NCBI GenBank assembly: GCA_012839665.1
Contig: DUMX01000247.1
Coordinates: 1 to 5,921, forward strand
Source: Gelria sp.
GTDB lineage: Bacteria > Bacillota > Syntrophomonadia > Syntrophomonadales > Syntrophomonadaceae
Direction: 5' to 3'
DNA length: 5,921 nucleotides
Part shown: positions 4,106-5,921 of the stretch, one piece after another
Numbering within the stretch: the stretch's first letter is position 1
Layout: each line of letters starts with the position of its first letter
Made by a program: the position numbers and the translations under genes
Notes under the pieces: model-generated
Database searches by the model: none
Seen by the model: only the letters and a program-made list of their open reading frames with translations
Told to the model about the DNA's origin: nothing

Positions 4106-5731
4106 AGTTTGTTTTATATTAATGGTAATGATTTGGTTAGAAGTGTTAAAGCAGGCTGTATAAAGCTTGAACATAATCGGGATAGTGTAGACTTGTTGAA
4201 TGTTTTCCCGGTACCTGATGGTGATACCGGGACTAATATGTATTTAACCTTGTTATCAGCAGTTAAAGAAGGGGAAAAAAACCTGAATCAGCCTGTGAGT
4301 AAAGCAGCTCGAGCTATTTCTATGGGTTCCTTAATGGGAGCGCGGGGTAATTCTGGTGTCATCCTCTCCCAGATTTTTCGCGGTTTTGCCCGAACCCTGG
4401 AAGGTAAGGAACAAGCAAACGCTATGGATTTGGCATTAGCCTTTAAGGCAGGGGCGCAGACTGCCTATGAGGCGGTTATGAAGCCTGTAGAAGGCACTAT
4501 ACTTACCGTTATAAGGGAAATCGCCGCTGCTTGCGAAACTGAGGCGCGTAAAGATAGCGATATAGTAGCCACTCTCCTGGCCGGTATTGCCACGGGCTAT
4601 ACCACTTTGGAGAGAACCCCCTTACTACTGCCTGTCTTAAAAGAGGCGGGAGTAGTAGATGCTGGGGGTCAGGGGTTGATTTACTTCCTGGAGGGGGTAG
4701 TTGAAGGATTAGCCCAGGAAAAAGAGATAGAACTTGATGATTATCGTGAAAAAATTGCACCAGCAGTTTCCGATAAAATTATCAGGCAGGATATAAGCTT
4801 GGAATTTCAGTATTGTACCGAAGTTTTAATAAAAGGCCTGGAAATGGATACCGATGATATTAAAGACCATCTAAGGCCTCTAGGAGACTCCATGCTGGTA
4901 GTTGGAGGCGATGAACTGGTTAAGGTCCATATTCACTCCAATCACCCGGGGAAGGTCTTGGAGACTTGTTTGCAGTGGGGACAGTTAAGTGACATCAAGA
5001 TTAATAATATGCTGGAAGAGGTTCATGAACATATTAACAACTGGGAAAATACCGGGTTGAATGTCAGTAAATCAAAAAAACTAGGTTTGGTGGCAGTTGG
5101 TGTTGGTGAAGGGATTATCGAGGTATTAAAGAGTCTGGGAGTGGATACGGTTATTGAAGGCGGTCAAACCATGAATCCCAGCACTGAAGAATTGTTAAAT
5201 GCATGTAATCAGGTAAATGCCGAATCGATAATAATTCTGCCCAACAATAGTAATATAATTATGGCGGCCCAGCAGGTGGTGGAGTTATGTGACAAACAGG
5301 TAGTAGTTGTTCCTACTAAATCTATAATGCAGGCTATCACAGCTTTGATAGCCTATGATCCTGAAGGTGAAACCGAAGAAATTGCTGCTGCTATGACAGA
5401 AGAGATGCAAGAGGTTAAATATGCCGAAGTAACCCACGCAGTGAGAGATTCTTCTATAAATGGACTCAGCATCAAAGCGGGAGATGTCATTGGTATTCTG
5501 GATGGTGGAATCACTGTTACCAGTAGTAGTCCGCAGGATGTTCTCCTAAAACTATTGGAGCAAATGGTAGACGAGGATAGCAGTTTAATAACCTTTTTCT
5601 TTGGTGATGAGATTGACGAGGATGAAGCTAGTCAGGTTAATAGTACTATAGAAGAGCACTATTCTGACTGCGATGTGGAGTATCATTTTGGTGGTCAGCC
5701 CCATTACAGCTACCTGTTATCGGTGGAATAG
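4103..5731 (+). CDS. fakA: DAK2 domain fatty acid kinase-like protein (FakA/YloV)
   Basis: A 542-residue protein matching FakA/YloV, the ATP-binding subunit that phosphorylates fatty acids presented by a DegV-type FakB, giving acyl-phosphate for phospholipid synthesis. The N-terminal DhaL/DAK2 kinase domain (about 8-200) shows PVPDGDTGTNM (D39, D41, T42; Mg-ATP site), GSLMGARGNSGVILSQ (75-90) and DAGGQGL (186-192). The middle domain (about 230-315) carries C238 and H276/H278 (VKVHIHSN), which by position fit the zinc site reported for Staphylococcus FakA. The C-terminal domain (about 325-542) has GGQTMNPSTEELL, IILPNNSNI and VVPTKS, the usual YloV signatures thought to contact FakB. It starts at TTG. 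FakB is not in the window, so the fatty-acid kinase role is inferred from the family; earlier annotations call it a dihydroxyacetone kinase-like protein. Confidence 0.92.
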   Translation: MSLFYINGNDLVRSVKAGCIKLEHNRDSVDLLNVFPVPDGDTGTNMYLTLLSAVKEGEKNLNQPVSKAARAISMGSLMGARGNSGVILSQIFRGFARTLEGKEQANAMDLALAFKAGAQTAYEAVMKPVEGTILTVIREIAAACETEARKDSDIVATLLAGIATGYTTLERTPLLLPVLKEAGVVDAGGQGLIYFLEGVVEGLAQEKEIELDDYREKIAPAVSDKIIRQDISLEFQYCTEVLIKGLEMDTDDIKDHLRPLGDSMLVVGGDELVKVHIHSNHPGKVLETCLQWGQLSDIKINNMLEEVHEHINNWENTGLNVSKSKKLGLVAVGVGEGIIEVLKSLGVDTVIEGGQTMNPSTEELLNACNQVNAESIIILPNNSNIIMAAQQVVELCDKQVVVVPTKSIMQAITALIAYDPEGETEEIAAAMTEEMQEVKYAEVTHAVRDSSINGLSIKAGDVIGILDGGITVTSSSPQDVLLKLLEQMVDEDSSLITFFFGDEIDEDEASQVNSTIEEHYSDCDVEYHFGGQPHYSYLLSVE

Positions 5732-5743
5732 GTTTTTAATATA

Positions 5744-5781
5744 GGCAGGAAAATGGAAACTTCCTATTTTTCTGCCTTTTT
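5744..5781 (+). terminator. Terminator of the asp23-fakA operon
   Basis: GGCAGGAAAATGG (5744-5756) pairs with CTATTTTTCTGCC (5764-5776) in a 13-base stem with two G-T pairs and a seven-base loop, followed by TTTTT (5777-5781). It lies 12 bases after the fakA-like stop and separates the operon from whatever follows. Confidence 0.87.
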
Positions 5782-5921
5782 GCGATAATAGGTTTTTTGA
5801 CATTGAAGGACACTGCCACCTTAATAGTACCGATAGGTACATCCGTGTCCCCGTAAGGGGATTTCTTATGAAAACCATACCCTACGGGTACACAGCAGCT
5901 TTCGGTAGGAAGTGTAGGGAA
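5782..5921. other. Non-coding right end rich in short inverted repeats
   Basis: No gene is recognisable in the last 140 bases. A perfect TTGACA (5797-5802) has only a fair -10 (CTTAAT, 5820-5825) at 17 bases. Perfect hairpin arms are GTACC/GGTAC (5827-5831 with 5836-5840), TCCCC/GGGGA (5848-5852 with 5857-5861) and TACCC/GGGTA (5878-5882 with 5886-5890). Longer-range pairs include GGACAC (5808-5813) with GTGTCC (5845-5850) and CCCTAC (5880-5885) with GTAGGG (5914-5919). Several exclude one another. It could be a leader RNA of the next gene, an element end or a small RNA. I do not recognise a known riboswitch class. Confidence 0.45.

Noticed and set aside
1836..5731. A zinc theme: carbonic anhydrase-like, Hsp33, zinc-ribbon L28 and FakA middle domain all bind metal
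   Set aside because: Each is a common housekeeping protein with its own promoter or operon, and there is no shared regulatory motif. The clustering is most likely coincidence.
1..5921. CRISPR array, tRNA or rRNA genes, toxin-antitoxin or phage defence genes
   Set aside because: No spaced direct repeats, no cloverleaf or rRNA segments, and no small paired ORFs with known toxin or defence motifs were seen on either strand.

Overview
This 5.9 kb window looks like chromosomal DNA from a low-GC, Gram-positive anaerobe of the Clostridia. Support comes from canonical AGGAGG-type ribosome sites, GTG and TTG starts, intrinsic terminators with T-runs, a rpmB / Asp23-YloU / YloV-FakA cluster, a secreted 3D-domain cell-wall enzyme and a zinc-ribbon type L28. 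A fragment of an acyl-CoA dehydrogenase at the left edge would suit a fatty-acid-oxidising member such as a Syntrophomonadaceae relative, but that placement is inference.

Left end (1-366): two 78-base arms in inverted orientation, with two mismatches, bracket a 210-base centre. Each arm carries a terminator hairpin plus a copy of the coaD leader, including its ribosome site and the first two bases of its start codon. The centre holds a second, perfect 26-base inverted repeat and the last 30 or so codons of an acyl-CoA dehydrogenase cut off from the rest of its gene. This is the strangest part of the window. It is either a real rearrangement or invertible segment, or a fold-back assembly artefact.

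Middle (365-3601): coaD (coenzyme A synthesis, +) converges on a secreted peptidoglycan-binding/3D-domain protein (-) across a shared bidirectional terminator. A 314-base non-coding gap follows, then a gamma-class carbonic anhydrase-like hexapeptide protein (-), divergent from hslO (Hsp33 redox chaperone, +). hslO converges on rpmB (-), and the rpmB terminator is built into the last codons and stop of hslO.

Right (3602-5921): rpmB is divergent from asp23 and a fakA/yloV-like gene, which form a tight two-gene operon ending in a strong terminator. The last 140 bases contain no gene but many short, partly mutually exclusive inverted repeats, possibly the leader or end of an element that continues beyond the window.

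The coding genes are ordinary housekeeping functions: coenzyme A supply, wall turnover, redox protection, ribosome, and fatty-acid kinase/envelope functions. I found no new multi-gene system. The points worth checking are the left inverted-repeat structure, the rpmB control sites and the structured right end.
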